Counted from the first letter of the stretch, positions 23,437 to 32,404 are shown. The stretch: DNA of 64,000 nucleotides from Clostridia bacterium (GCA_017934975.1 JAGBIM010000008.1:1-64000), one strand, 5' to 3'. The notes: generated by a model not told the origin, from the letters alone. A program made the numbers and translations.

Positions 23437-25158
23437 ATGAAAGAATTGATGATCGGCAACCGCGCCGTTGCGGCGGGCCTGCACGACGGAGGATTGGGCG
23501 TAGTCTCCAGCTACCCCGGAACCCCCTCCACGGAAATTACGGAATTTTTGGCAAAATACGACGATCTGCACAGTGAATGGGCTCCCAACGAAAAGGTGGC
23601 CTGTGAGGTAGCCTTCGGAGCAAGCCTTGCAGGTGCCCGCTCCGCCTGCGCCATGAAGCACGTGGGACTGAACGTGGCGGCAGATCCGCTGTTTACCCTT
23701 TCTTATACGGGAGTCAACGGGGGTATGGTCATTTGCGTGGCCGACGATCCCGCCATGCACTCCTCTCAGAACGAGCAGGACTCCCGCCATTACGCCGTCG
23801 CCTCCAAGGTTCCCATGCTGGAGCCCGCAGATTCCCAGGAGGCCTATACCTTCGCAAAATCCGCCTTTGCGCTTTCCGAAAAATTCGATACCCCCGTGCT
23901 GCTGCGGATGTGCACCCGCATCGCCCACAGCCAGTCCATCGTCACCACGGAAGAAGCAATTCCCGCGGTGCTGAAGGACTATGAAAAGAACCCCGCCAAG
24001 TACATTATGATGCCCGGCAACGCCATCAAGCGTCATCCCTTCGTGGAAGACCGCACCAAGGCCCTGCAGGAGTTTGCAGAAGACTGCATCTACAACACCG
24101 TAGAAATGAACGGGGACGAAATCGGTATCATCACCTCGGGTTGTTCTTATCTCTACGTAAAAGAGGTTCTGGGAGACAAGGCAAGCATTCTGAAGATCGG
24201 AATGCCCAATCCCCTGCCCGTCAAGATGATCCGGGACTTTGCCGCCAAGGTGAAAAAGCTCTACGTCATCGAAGAATTGGATCCCGTCATTGAGACCCAC
24301 GTCCGTGCTCTGGGCATTGACGTGATCGGCAAGGACCTCTTCTCCCCCTTGGGCGAATTTTCCCAGAAAACCATCGCCGAAGCCTTCGGAATGGATGCAA
24401 AGGAATACGTCACCGCCGACGCGGTCATTCCCAACCGTCCGCCCATGATGTGTGCGGGATGCCCCCACCGCGGCATGTTCTACACCCTTGCAAAGAACAA
24501 GATCACGGTTCTCGGCGATATCGGATGCTACACCCTCGGTGCCGTTCCTCCCCTTTCCGCTCTCGATTCCACCCTGTGCATGGGTGCTTCGGTTTCGGGC
24601 CTTCACGGCTTTAACGCCGCCCGTCCCGACGCGGAGAAGAAATCCGTGGCGGTCATCGGAGACTCCACCTTCATGCATTCGGGCATGACGGGACTTGTGA
24701 ACGTGGCCTACAACGGAACCAACTCCACCACCATCATTCTCGACAACTCCATCACCGGTATGACGGGGCATCAACAGAACCCCACCACCGGCTATAACAT
24801 CAAGGGCGATCCCGCCGCCAAGGTGGATCTGGAAGCTCTCTGCAAGGCGTTGGGCATCAATCGGGTCCGCGTAGTGGATCCCTACGATCTCGCCGCCTGC
24901 AAAACCGCCGTCACGGAAGAACTGGCCGCAGAAGAGCCCTCGGTCATCATCTCCCGCCGTCCCTGCGTTCTGCTGAAGAGCGTCAAGCACGAGGCGCCCC
25001 TCACCGTCGACGCAGACAAGTGCAAATCCTGCAAGCGTTGCATGGGTCTGGGATGCCCCGCCATCAGCATGAAGGACGGCAAAGCAAGAATCGACAACAC
25101 CCTGTGCGTGGGTTGCGGAGTCTGCAAACAACTCTGTGCCTTTGACGCCATCGGTTGA
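23437..25158 (+). CDS. iorA: Indolepyruvate:ferredoxin oxidoreductase, alpha subunit
   Basis: This 573-residue subunit oxidatively decarboxylates aryl 2-keto acids (from Trp, Phe, Tyr) to aryl-acetyl-CoA, reducing ferredoxin. The N-terminal pyrimidine domain has SSYPGTPSTEITEFLAKY, the TPP-binding domain has GDIGCYTLG and VIGDSTFMHSGMTGL, and the C-terminus carries two 4Fe-4S motifs (CKSCKRCMGLGCPAI and CVGCGVCKQLCAFDAI). The length is slightly below the archaeal enzyme (about 620-650). AAGGA precedes the ATG, and iorB follows 15 bases later. Confidence 0.96.
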   Translation: MKELMIGNRAVAAGLHDGGLGVVSSYPGTPSTEITEFLAKYDDLHSEWAPNEKVACEVAFGASLAGARSACAMKHVGLNVAADPLFTLSYTGVNGGMVICVADDPAMHSSQNEQDSRHYAVASKVPMLEPADSQEAYTFAKSAFALSEKFDTPVLLRMCTRIAHSQSIVTTEEAIPAVLKDYEKNPAKYIMMPGNAIKRHPFVEDRTKALQEFAEDCIYNTVEMNGDEIGIITSGCSYLYVKEVLGDKASILKIGMPNPLPVKMIRDFAAKVKKLYVIEELDPVIETHVRALGIDVIGKDLFSPLGEFSQKTIAEAFGMDAKEYVTADAVIPNRPPMMCAGCPHRGMFYTLAKNKITVLGDIGCYTLGAVPPLSALDSTLCMGASVSGLHGFNAARPDAEKKSVAVIGDSTFMHSGMTGLVNVAYNGTNSTTIILDNSITGMTGHQQNPTTGYNIKGDPAAKVDLEALCKALGINRVRVVDPYDLAACKTAVTEELAAEEPSVIISRRPCVLLKSVKHEAPLTVDADKCKSCKRCMGLGCPAISMKDGKARIDNTLCVGCGVCKQLCAFDAIG

Positions 25159-25173
25159 GAAAGGAGAATGGAC

Positions 25174-25746
25174 ATGAAAACCACAAGCGTAATGATCGTG
25201 GGCGTAGGCGGACAGGGAAGTCTGCTTGCCTCCAAACTTCTTGGCAGGCTGTTGGTAGACGAGGGCTACGACGTAAAGGTGAGCGAGGTCCACGGCATGA
25301 GCCAGCGGGGCGGATCGGTGGTCACCTACGTCCGCTTCGGCGAAAAGGTCTATTCTCCCATCGTCACCGACGGAGAAGCGGATCTGATCATCTCCTTTGA
25401 AAAGCTGGAAGCGGCCCGCTACGCCCGTTTTCTGAAAAAGGACGGCCGCATCGTGGTCAACACCCAGCAGATCGATCCCATGCCCGTCATCATCGGAGCC
25501 GCGGAATATCCCAACGCCGTTCTCGACGAATTGTCGGCAAAGGGTCTTCAGGTGGAAGCCCTCGACGCCCTCTCCCTTGCGGAACAGGCAGGCTCCTCCC
25601 GCGCGGTGAACATCGTTCTGATGGGCCGCGCCGCCAAGCAGTTTGACATTCCCTACGAGCGCTGGATCGCCGCCATCGAAAAGACCGTGGCTCCCAAGTT
25701 CGTGGAAATGAATAAAAAAGCCTTTGATCTGGGCTATCATTCTTAA
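25174..25746 (+). CDS. iorB: Indolepyruvate:ferredoxin oxidoreductase, beta subunit
   Basis: This 190-residue gamma-type subunit starts with MIVGVGGQGSLLASKLLG and has the family pattern V-H-G-M-S-Q-R-G-G-S-V-V. It forms the heterodimer with IorA. ATG 25174 is preferred over ATG 25168 because GGAG (25163-25166) is 7 bases from the former and 1 base from the latter. Confidence 0.95.
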   Translation: MKTTSVMIVGVGGQGSLLASKLLGRLLVDEGYDVKVSEVHGMSQRGGSVVTYVRFGEKVYSPIVTDGEADLIISFEKLEAARYARFLKKDGRIVVNTQQIDPMPVIIGAAEYPNAVLDELSAKGLQVEALDALSLAEQAGSSRAVNIVLMGRAAKQFDIPYERWIAAIEKTVAPKFVEMNKKAFDLGYHS

Positions 25747-25778
25747 TCTGACATTCTATAAAAAAGAGGCGATAAACT

Positions 25779-27083
25779 TTGGAACGTTACTACCAAAAAG
25801 AAATCGAGACCATGCCCGTAGAGGAGATGAAAAAACTCCAATCCGAAAAACTGGTCAAGCAGGTCAAGCACGTTTACGAAAACGTGGCTTACTACCGTGA
25901 TCTGATGGACAAAAAGGGCGTCAAACCCGAAGACATCCACGGCATTGAGGACCTGCACAAGCTCCCCTTCCTGACCAAGGCGGACCTGCGGGACGCCTAT
26001 CCCTACGGTCTTCTGGCCAAACCCCTGCAGGATTGCGTACGCATCCAGTCCACCTCCGGCACCACCGGTCGCCGCGTAGTAGCTTTCTACACCCAGAAGG
26101 ATATTGAGCTTTGGGAAGATTGCTGTGCCCGCGCCATCGTTGCGGCAGGCGGCACCAACGAGGACGTTTGTCAGGTAGCGTACGGCTACGGCCTGTTCAC
26201 CGGCGGCCCCGGTCTGAACGGCGGCTCCCATAAAGTGGGATGTCTGACCCTTCCCATGTCCTCGGGCAATACGGAACGGCAAATTCAGTTCATGACCGAC
26301 TTGAAGGCAACGATTCTCTGCTGCACCCCCTCCTACGCCGCTTATATCGGCGAAACCCTGAAGGAAATGGGCTACAAGCCCGAAGATCTTTCCCTGAAGG
26401 CGGGCATTTTCGGCGCAGAACCCTGGACCGAAGAAATGCGCCGCGGCATTGAAGAAACCCTGGGCATCAAGGCCTACGACATCTACGGGCTTACCGAGAC
26501 CTCCGGCCCCGGGGTCGCCTTCGAATGCAACGAACAGACGGGGATGCACATCAACGAGGACCACTTCCTTGCCGAAATCATCGATCCCGAAACGGGCGAA
26601 GTTCTCCCCGAAGGAAGCAAGGGCGAATTGGTCTTCACCTCTTTGGATAAGGAAGCCTTCCCCCTCCTGCGCTACCGCACCCGCGACATCTGCGTTCTCT
26701 CCCGCAAAAAGTGCTCCTGCGGCCGCACCCTCATCAAGATGGCAAAGCCCATGGGCAGAACCGACGATATGCTCATCATCCGCGGGGTCAACGTCTTCCC
26801 CAGCCAGATCGAAACGGTGCTGCTCAACGAGGGCTATCAGCCCAACTATCAGATCGTGGTGGATCGGGTCAACAACAACGATACCTTTGACGTGAACGTG
26901 GAAATGAACCCCGAGCAGTTCACCGACACGGTCAGCGGCATCACCGAACTGGAAAAATCTCTGGCAAACGCCATGAAGACCATGCTGGGTATCAATCCCC
27001 GCGTCCATCTGGTGGCACCCAAGAGCATCACCCGCAGCGAAGGGAAAGCCGTCCGCGTTATTGATAAACGTAAACTGATCTGA
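25779..27083 (+). CDS. paaK: Phenylacetate-CoA ligase (PaaK-type)
   Basis: This 434-residue adenylate-forming ligase has the PaaK versions of the motifs: QSTSGTTGRRVVAFYT, YDIYGLTETSGPGVAFEC, and RTDDMLIIRGVNVFPSQIE. It links CoA to phenylacetate or a related aryl acetate. The start is TTG at 25779, with AAAGAGGC 7-10 bases upstream; no ATG fits the conserved N-terminus. The second ligase of the operon, it may run in the reverse direction to make ATP from aryl-acetyl-CoA formed by IorAB, as proposed for amino acid-fermenting anaerobes; that role is inference. Confidence 0.93.
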   Translation: MERYYQKEIETMPVEEMKKLQSEKLVKQVKHVYENVAYYRDLMDKKGVKPEDIHGIEDLHKLPFLTKADLRDAYPYGLLAKPLQDCVRIQSTSGTTGRRVVAFYTQKDIELWEDCCARAIVAAGGTNEDVCQVAYGYGLFTGGPGLNGGSHKVGCLTLPMSSGNTERQIQFMTDLKATILCCTPSYAAYIGETLKEMGYKPEDLSLKAGIFGAEPWTEEMRRGIEETLGIKAYDIYGLTETSGPGVAFECNEQTGMHINEDHFLAEIIDPETGEVLPEGSKGELVFTSLDKEAFPLLRYRTRDICVLSRKKCSCGRTLIKMAKPMGRTDDMLIIRGVNVFPSQIETVLLNEGYQPNYQIVVDRVNNNDTFDVNVEMNPEQFTDTVSGITELEKSLANAMKTMLGINPRVHLVAPKSITRSEGKAVRVIDKRKLI

Positions 27084-27097
27084 GGGAGGAACGATTT

Positions 27098-27529
27098 ATG
27101 TCTTTGAAGCAATTAACCGTTTTTGTGGAAAACAGACAGGGTGCTCTGGTGGCCATCACCGAAACCCTTGCCGCCCACAACGTGAACATCCGCGCTCTTT
27201 CCATTGCCGACACCCGTGATTTCGGCATTCTGCGGCTCATCGTCAACGACAACGAAACCGCGCAGAAGACCCTCACCGAGGAAGGATATCTGCTCAACAT
27301 CACCGAAGTGGTGGGCGTGAAGATCGGCGATCAGCCCGGCAAGCTCTCCAAGGCTCTGCAGGTGCTGGACGAAAACGACATCAATATGGAATACCTTTAC
27401 GCCTTCATGACCCGCACGGAGAAGCACGCCTACGTGGTTCTGCGCGTAGCGGACAACGCCCATGCGGAAGCCGCACTGGAAGCGGCAGGATTCCATATCA
27501 TCACCGACGCCGACGTGGCAAAGCTTTAA
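27098..27529 (+). CDS. Tandem ACT-domain protein
   Basis: This 143-residue protein consists of two ACT domains (about residues 1-68 and 69-141). The first begins LTVFVENRQGALVAITETLA and the second V-G-V-K-I-G-D-Q-P-G-K-L. ACT domains bind amino acids. It follows paaK by 14 bases, with GGGAGG ahead of the ATG. The iorA-iorB-paaK-ACT order is common in anaerobes. The protein probably senses an aromatic or branched amino acid, but its target is not evident. Confidence 0.9.
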   Translation: MSLKQLTVFVENRQGALVAITETLAAHNVNIRALSIADTRDFGILRLIVNDNETAQKTLTEEGYLLNITEVVGVKIGDQPGKLSKALQVLDENDINMEYLYAFMTRTEKHAYVVLRVADNAHAEAALEAAGFHIITDADVAKL

Positions 27530-27542
27530 TTTAAATACCGTC

Positions 27543-27582
27543 AAAAGAGCGACCGAAACAAAAAAACGCGGTCGCCCTTTTG
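27543..27582 (+). terminator. Intrinsic terminator of the aryl-acid operon
   Basis: The stem CAAAAG-GCGACCG / CGGTCGC-CTTTTG, with single-base bulges and an A-rich loop, runs into CCTTTTGG. The T-run forms part of the stem, so the strength is uncertain. Confidence 0.6.
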
Positions 27583-27608
27583 GAATCGGACCGAGAAAGG
27601 ATATTGTT

Positions 27609-28847
27609 ATGATTCCCGTACCCGAAAAAAGAATTGCCGATTTTGAAGCTCTGGGCTTCGGTATGTTCGTCCATTGGGGGTTGTATTCCCAGCTTGGCAT
27701 GGGCGAATGGACCTATCACATCCACAAGCGGGATATGAAGGACTATAAGAAGCTCTTCGACACCTTTACCGCCGAGGATTTCAACGCGGAAGAACTGGTG
27801 CTCACGGCGAAAAACGCAGGGTGCAAATATATCACCCTCACCACCCGCCATCACGAGGGCTTCTCCCTCTACGACACCAAGGGACTGTGCGATTTCGACG
27901 CACCCCACTCCCCTGCAAAGCGGGATCTGATCCGCGAATTCGTGGACGCTTGCAACAAGCACGGCATCCTCCCCTTCTTCTATCATACCACGCTGGACTG
28001 GTACCAGCCCGATTTCAACGAAAACTTCGACGCCTATCTGGAATATCTGCGCAAAAGCGTAGAGGTGCTCTGCACCAATTACGGAAAGATCGGCGGCCTT
28101 TGGTTTGACGGCAACTGGAGCAAAAAGGACGCGGACTGGAAGGAAGACGCACTTTACGCCACCATCCGCAAGCATCAGCCCGACGCCATGATCATCAACA
28201 ACACGGGTCTGAACGCCCGCGGCGCCGCAGGACACCCCGAGCTGGACTCGGTCACCTTCGAGCAGGGGCACCCCACCCCCATGAATCGGGAAGGAATGCC
28301 CAAATATCTGGCGGCGGAAATGTGCTATACCCTGAACCATCACTGGGGAATCGGCCATCGGGATTTTGACTACAAATCCCCCCGCGAGCTCATCGAAGCC
28401 CTCTGTGCCTGCCGCCGCGTGGGTGCAAATCTGCTGCTGAACATCGGCCCCACCGCCCAAGGGGGAGTAGACCCCTTCCAGCGGGAGCTGATGGCTCTCA
28501 TTGGACGCTGGATGCAGATTCACGGCGAGGCCATCTATGAAGGCCGCCCCCACCCCGCCACCTGCGCAAACCCGAAAAACTTCGTGCTGAAGGGAGACGG
28601 TTGTCTCTACTTCTTCATCGAAAATCCCGGCTCTTCGGGGAACGTCAACGCCACCATCGACGCAGAGGGTGACGGAGACTTCACCTTCCGCGGCATTTGC
28701 GAAACGGTGGAATCGGTCCAATGGATGGACAACGGCGAAGAACTGGCCTTCCAACAAACCGACAAGGCCTTCTCTCTGGACGCCACCAAATTCCCCTACG
28801 GCACCAACACCTGCATCCGCATCGCAAAAGCAACCCTCAAAAAATAA
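27609..28847 (+). CDS. Alpha-L-fucosidase, family GH29
   Basis: This 412-residue cytoplasmic enzyme (no signal peptide) has the GH29 core: FGMFVHWGLYSQLGMGEW, TTRHHEGFSLYDTK, and GGLWFDGNW with the nucleophile Asp at about residue 167. A short C-terminal beta-domain follows. It hydrolyses alpha-linked L-fucose from imported glycans. ATG 27609 is used because AAAGGA precedes it; the frame extends 49 codons upstream over the terminator region. No fucose catabolic genes lie nearby. Confidence 0.93.
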   Translation: MIPVPEKRIADFEALGFGMFVHWGLYSQLGMGEWTYHIHKRDMKDYKKLFDTFTAEDFNAEELVLTAKNAGCKYITLTTRHHEGFSLYDTKGLCDFDAPHSPAKRDLIREFVDACNKHGILPFFYHTTLDWYQPDFNENFDAYLEYLRKSVEVLCTNYGKIGGLWFDGNWSKKDADWKEDALYATIRKHQPDAMIINNTGLNARGAAGHPELDSVTFEQGHPTPMNREGMPKYLAAEMCYTLNHHWGIGHRDFDYKSPRELIEALCACRRVGANLLLNIGPTAQGGVDPFQRELMALIGRWMQIHGEAIYEGRPHPATCANPKNFVLKGDGCLYFFIENPGSSGNVNATIDAEGDGDFTFRGICETVESVQWMDNGEELAFQQTDKAFSLDATKFPYGTNTCIRIAKATLKK

Positions 28848-28855
28848 CACCAACC

Positions 28856-28891
28856 CGCCCTTCGGATTCTCCGTGGGGCGGGCTTTTTTAC
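28856..28891 (+). terminator. Intrinsic terminator of the fucosidase gene
   Basis: CCCGCCC / GGGCGGG stem with a 15-base loop, followed by CTTTTTT. Confidence 0.85.
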
Positions 28892-28898
28892 CGCGATT

Positions 28899-28927
28899 GA
28901 CAGATTCTCCAAATTGTGATATAATAA
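28899..28927 (+). promoter_or_regulatory. Consensus sigma-A promoter for the 28957 gene
   Basis: TTGACA (28899-28904), a 17-base spacer and TATAAT (28922-28927). Confidence 0.85.
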
Positions 28928-28956
28928 AATAACAATTCAAAAAAAGGAGCGTACCC

Positions 28957-29436
28957 ATGATCGAATTCAACGGACGTCTTACGGGCGCCGCAGAAAAAAG
29001 ATTTTTTGACCGCGCAAGGGCTTCAGGGCAAAATATGTTGCTGATTTCCCTCTTATTCCTCTCACCCCCCATCACCGTGTTTTCCATTATGAGGGGATAT
29101 TGGGGGATTATCATTGGTCTGTTGGCGGTCGCCGTCGCAATCCTGCTTTTTGCCCGAATTCCGCAAAGCCAAAAAGACAAAGAAAAGATGATTCCAAGAA
29201 AAATCTTCACCGAAGACGAGTATATTATTTGCATTGCAAATGCTTATACGGAATCCCGCTTGATCCGCGATGCCAAAATGGTACGGGACTTTGGAGAATT
29301 TTACGAAATCGTCTTCCCCATGGGAAAAGTGAGCGAAAAATTCATTTGCCAAAAGGACCTGCTGACCAAAGGCAGCTTGGAAGAGTTTGAAACATTATTC
29401 AAAGATATTCTCGTTGTCGTCAACAAAGAAAAATAA
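28957..29436 (+). CDS. YcxB-like small membrane protein
   Basis: This 159-residue protein has two adjacent membrane helices (about residues 27-45 and 49-66) and a soluble C-terminal half with strand pattern F-Y-E-I-V-F-P-M-G and F-I-C-Q-K-D-L-L, resembling the YcxB-like domain. AAAAGGAG precedes the ATG. It is first of four small genes of unclear function that are more AT-rich than their surroundings. The function of YcxB-like proteins is unknown. Confidence 0.6.
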   Translation: MIEFNGRLTGAAEKRFFDRARASGQNMLLISLLFLSPPITVFSIMRGYWGIIIGLLAVAVAILLFARIPQSQKDKEKMIPRKIFTEDEYIICIANAYTESRLIRDAKMVRDFGEFYEIVFPMGKVSEKFICQKDLLTKGSLEEFETLFKDILVVVNKEK

Positions 29437-29459
29437 AACCCTGCGTTTGAGGTATAAAA

Positions 29460-29879
29460 ATGGACTTGGCCGAACAAGTATTTATCATTTTTTCTATTTT
29501 CGTTCTCTCCTTCTTTTATCTCCGCCACTTTTTTTACGGAATTAAATTGTATCAACTAAATAACAGTGCTTACAAAAAAAGAAAAAAGGGAGAAACTTTT
29601 AAGGAATGGTTTCTGTATAGCCGATACACCGAAGAAATCCCAAAAATTTTGAGAATATTATACTTTTCAAACATGTTCATTCACGCCATATCCCTTTTAG
29701 CCTGTATCTTTTTTGATATAATAGGTCTCACGTTTTCCGTAGGAGATATGATTGCAAGGGTAATTTTCTCTTATGACGGAATTTGGATTTTAATTTTGGA
29801 ATTACTTTTTTGGAGTCCAAAAGGAAGGCGCCCCTATGAACGCTGGATTGTAAAAAGACGAGGACAAACAAAAAAGTAG
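29460..29879 (+). CDS. Unknown membrane protein, three to four helices
   Basis: This 139-residue protein has a hydrophobic N-terminus (IIFSIFVLSFFYLRHFF), two central helices and one near the C-terminus, ending in a basic tail (VKRRGQTKK). GAGG lies before the ATG, and it follows the previous gene by 23 bases. Its codons and base composition are clearly more AT-rich than the carbohydrate genes on either side. No family recognised. Confidence 0.55.
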   Translation: MDLAEQVFIIFSIFVLSFFYLRHFFYGIKLYQLNNSAYKKRKKGETFKEWFLYSRYTEEIPKILRILYFSNMFIHAISLLACIFFDIIGLTFSVGDMIARVIFSYDGIWILILELLFWSPKGRRPYERWIVKRRGQTKK

Positions 29880-29941
29880 CGGGCAGATATACGTAAACAC
29901 GCCCCGCAAATCGTGTTTTACGGAAAGGAAGGGAACTTCAC

Positions 29942-30481
29942 GTGAAAATCACGCATCAGCAGAATAGAAAGACCAACACAAAATCTTTCGATTTTCCTCT
30001 TGACCTCGAAAAAATCGATGCGTTGAGCGAGATTCTTCAACTGTGCAATCTTCCTTACGTGTATTGGGATCTGTATTTTTTATCGGACAAAAACAACCGT
30101 CTTGCATCACTGAAAGGCAGTCTGCTTGAGGCGTTGCACATCCGTAACGATTCTGCAGACCTCAAAGACGTTACGCTGAAAATCCCCACGGAAAACATTC
30201 CGGTTTTTTTGAATTTCCTTCGGGTTTCCGACTTTGAGGACTTTACTATTTGGAGTTGCGACACAAACTGGGAACAACACATTCAGGATTTTGAGAAACC
30301 AGCCCCCTTCTTCCCCTTCCGAAAAAATACAACACCGGACAACTATACCTTTTATTTGAACTACAAAGAAAACGAAACGTCTATTATTTGCGATTCGGAT
30401 TTGTATCCTGATTTAACAAAAGAATCATTATCCCGCATCCTTGACGAACTGAAAACACAAAAGAAAGGGCAGATTTCATGA
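29942..30481 (+). CDS. Unknown soluble protein (GTG start)
   Basis: This 179-residue acidic protein has no signal peptide or membrane helix. It starts with GTG at 29942, preceded by GGAAAGGAAGGG at a suitable distance. The middle has aromatic-rich segments (PYVYWDLYFL, TIWSCDTNWEQH). Its stop overlaps the next ATG. No family recognised. The size, acidity and paired layout recall immunity proteins, but no toxin gene is visible, so this is only a possibility. Confidence 0.55.
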   Translation: MKITHQQNRKTNTKSFDFPLDLEKIDALSEILQLCNLPYVYWDLYFLSDKNNRLASLKGSLLEALHIRNDSADLKDVTLKIPTENIPVFLNFLRVSDFEDFTIWSCDTNWEQHIQDFEKPAPFFPFRKNTTPDNYTFYLNYKENETSIICDSDLYPDLTKESLSRILDELKTQKKGQIS

Positions 30482-30837
30482 AAAAGAGAAACGATCTTCT
30501 TTTTCATCAATTTCGGGATTCCTTGGAAAGGATTCTGACGTTATTGGAAGAAGAACGCAAACGGTGCGAAAAACAAGAAAGCAAATGGAATCTCGGAGAA
30601 TTGGAGTGCGTAGAAAAGGAAATCAAGAATTTTTATAATGCGGCAAAAAACAACGCTTTAGATTTTTCTTATCAAACCGCACGCTGGAGATCTACCTACT
30701 TAATGACCGACACGATGGAAGATCTTTTCCACACCGCCCTGGGGAAAGAAATCTCCGCCGCACATAATTTATACGTCCGGTTGTACAAACAGGAATGCGG
30801 TATCTTCGCCTATTTCCCGGATTGGGAATTAAATTAA
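30478..30837 (+). CDS. Unknown helical protein coupled to the previous gene
   Basis: This 119-residue protein is rich in charged helical sequence (LERILTLLEEERKRCEKQE). Its ATG overlaps the stop of the 29942 gene (ATGA), so the two are co-translated and their products may interact. No family recognised. A terminator follows at 30904. Confidence 0.55.
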   Translation: MKKRNDLLFHQFRDSLERILTLLEEERKRCEKQESKWNLGELECVEKEIKNFYNAAKNNALDFSYQTARWRSTYLMTDTMEDLFHTALGKEISAAHNLYVRLYKQECGIFAYFPDWELN

Positions 30838-30903
30838 TATTGCCTTTGAACTTTTGCTACAACCTGCACAAATGCAAACGGATTGACTCACCATAAAAAC
30901 AAA

Positions 30904-30938
30904 CCACCCGAGGGTTTTCCCTTCGGGTGGCGTTTTTA
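30904..30938. terminator. Terminator between convergent genes
   Basis: The CCACCCG-AGGG / CCCT-CGGGTGG hairpin with loop TTTT is followed by CGTTTTT on the plus strand. Confidence 0.8.
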
Positions 30939-30945
30939 TAGAGTT

Positions 30946-31557
30946 TTAAGCCTCGGTTTCTTCCAAAAAAGCGGAGATTTCCGCAATCAGACGGTGCAAT
31001 TTTTCTTCAAAATCCGTGGAATTGTCGATGATACGGAAATGGGGATGGGACCGCCACGCCTCGATGACCTTATCGTCCAACGCTGCGGCCTGCTCCGCCG
31101 TTTCGGTACGGGCGGCGTTGTTGGCGATGCTGTAGCTTTCCGTCGCCCCCTTCGCGGCACTCATCAGATGAAAGATTCCGTCGTATCCGTTGCGTAAATC
31201 CCCTTCGTTGGAATGGATTTCCTTCAACATCGCGGCAAATTCCGCCTCGGTCACGTAGGCCTTGCCGTCCAACGCCCCGCGGTCGCAGACCAAAAGAACC
31301 TTTTCGACCCCCATGGTCCGTGCCGCCTCTTCAAAAATCGCTTCCTTTTTCCGTTGCAGCTTCAGCAGACAGGTCTGATATTCCGCGTGCGTCCCACAGG
31401 TCCAGGGGGCAACGCCTCCGTTGATCAACTCCGTGGCGGTCTCGGGGACGAAGAGGACCCGATAGCCTTTGCGGGAAAATTCCTCCCGAATAGCCTTCAT
31501 GGCGGAAGATTTCCCCCCACAAGGGCCTCCCGTGATGACGATTTTCGTCAGTTGCAT
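30946..31557 (-). CDS. P-loop AAA/NadR-type ATPase or kinase
   Basis: This 203-residue protein has a Walker A motif at its start (ITGGPCGGKSS) and a hydrophobic strand ending V-C-D-R-G, of Walker B type. The layout fits the AAA_28 / NadR-kinase-like group, which includes small nucleoside-type kinases and the Ttd14 lipid-binding proteins. ATG 31557 follows AAGGA and lies just after the DUF2500 stop. No substrate can be inferred. Confidence 0.75.
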   Translation of the reverse strand: MQLTKIVITGGPCGGKSSAMKAIREEFSRKGYRVLFVPETATELINGGVAPWTCGTHAEYQTCLLKLQRKKEAIFEEAARTMGVEKVLLVCDRGALDGKAYVTEAEFAAMLKEIHSNEGDLRNGYDGIFHLMSAAKGATESYSIANNAARTETAEQAAALDDKVIEAWRSHPHFRIIDNSTDFEEKLHRLIAEISAFLEETEA

Positions 31558-31574
31558 AAAAACATCCTTCTCAA

Positions 31575-31952
31575 TCAAATCCGTTCAAAAGAAAGAAACC
31601 GCGTTCCCTGAAAGGTCAGGTTGCCCCGATCCCCTTCCACGAGAAGACCGAATTCGGTAACGGGAATCAGCAACTCCATCCGATCGCCGCTTTCCACCTC
31701 AAAGGTGGCGTAATAAGAACTGCTTGAACTGTAATGGGCGTGTCCGTGATGGTGACGGTGGGTGGAATAATGGGTCCGCTTGGTCACCACCGTGGCGGGC
31801 ACGGTCAGACGGGGAGATTTTTCGTTTTTCCGCCAGGTTTTAAAGATGCGAACAAACACAAAAATGAAAACGGAAAAGACCAGAACGAACATCACGATCA
31901 TAAAGATCTGTGAAAAACGAAACATACTGTCAATCTGCGAAGAAAGAAACAT
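31575..31952 (-). CDS. DUF2500-type membrane protein
   Basis: This 125-residue protein has an N-terminal membrane helix (about residues 15-37), a basic patch, then a beta-rich domain with RLTVPATVVTKRTHYS, a His-rich loop (HRHHHGHAHYS), F-E-V-E-S-G-D-R-M-E-L and E-G-D-R-G-N-L-T-F-Q-G. These match the DUF2500/YhhM pattern. AGGAGG precedes the ATG. Function unknown; the His cluster might bind metal. Confidence 0.75.
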   Translation of the reverse strand: MFLSSQIDSMFRFSQIFMIVMFVLVFSVFIFVFVRIFKTWRKNEKSPRLTVPATVVTKRTHYSTHRHHHGHAHYSSSSSYYATFEVESGDRMELLIPVTEFGLLVEGDRGNLTFQGTRFLSFERI

Positions 31953-31981
31953 GGATATATCCTCCTGAATTATATACGTAA

Positions 31982-32404
31982 TTATTTCGCTAAAAAATCC
32001 GCCACGTCCAGAACGGCGTAGCCCGCACGGATCAGCGCTTCTGCCAAAAGGCCGTTTCCCGCCGTGAGGGTGCCCGAAAAGGTGCCGTCGTAAACCGTAC
32101 CCACACCGCAGGTGGGACTGCGGGATTGCAAAATCACCAGATCAACGGCTTGCGTGCGCAAAGAGTCCAGACATTGGGCAACCCCTTGGGAACAGAGGGC
32201 GGTGACGTCCTCTCCGAATTCGTTGAAGACTTTGTCTCCCCGTCGCTCCACCCGCGGGCGCGGCGTGGGGAAAACCGATTTTTCGGGACAGACGGGAATC
32301 ACCTCGTACCCCCGCAAACGCTCCGCAAGGGCGGCGCTGAAATTGTTGCCGCCGTTGTATTTGCAGTTCTCCCCCAAAAGGCAGGCACTTACGGCAATCT
32401 TCAT
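31982..32404 (-). CDS. DUF523 family protein
   Basis: This 140-residue protein shows the DUF523 pattern: VSACLLGENCKYNGGNN, VIPVCPEKSVFPTPRPRVE, LQSRSPTCGVGTVYDGTFSG. Conserved Cys residues suggest a metal or thiol role, but the function is not established. ATG 32404 has GAGGA ahead; the frame is open 17 codons upstream. Confidence 0.88.
   Translation of the reverse strand: MKIAVSACLLGENCKYNGGNNFSAALAERLRGYEVIPVCPEKSVFPTPRPRVERRGDKVFNEFGEDVTALCSQGVAQCLDSLRTQAVDLVILQSRSPTCGVGTVYDGTFSGTLTAGNGLLAEALIRAGYAVLDVADFLAK

Noticed and set aside
23416..25740. A long minus-strand frame opposite iorA/iorB
   Set aside because: The Gly/His-rich antisense peptide is typical of codon-bias shadows.
28957..30837. 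Insertion sequence or prophage origin for the AT-rich gene cluster
   Set aside because: There is no transposase, integrase or terminal inverted repeat, so only an atypical composition can be claimed.
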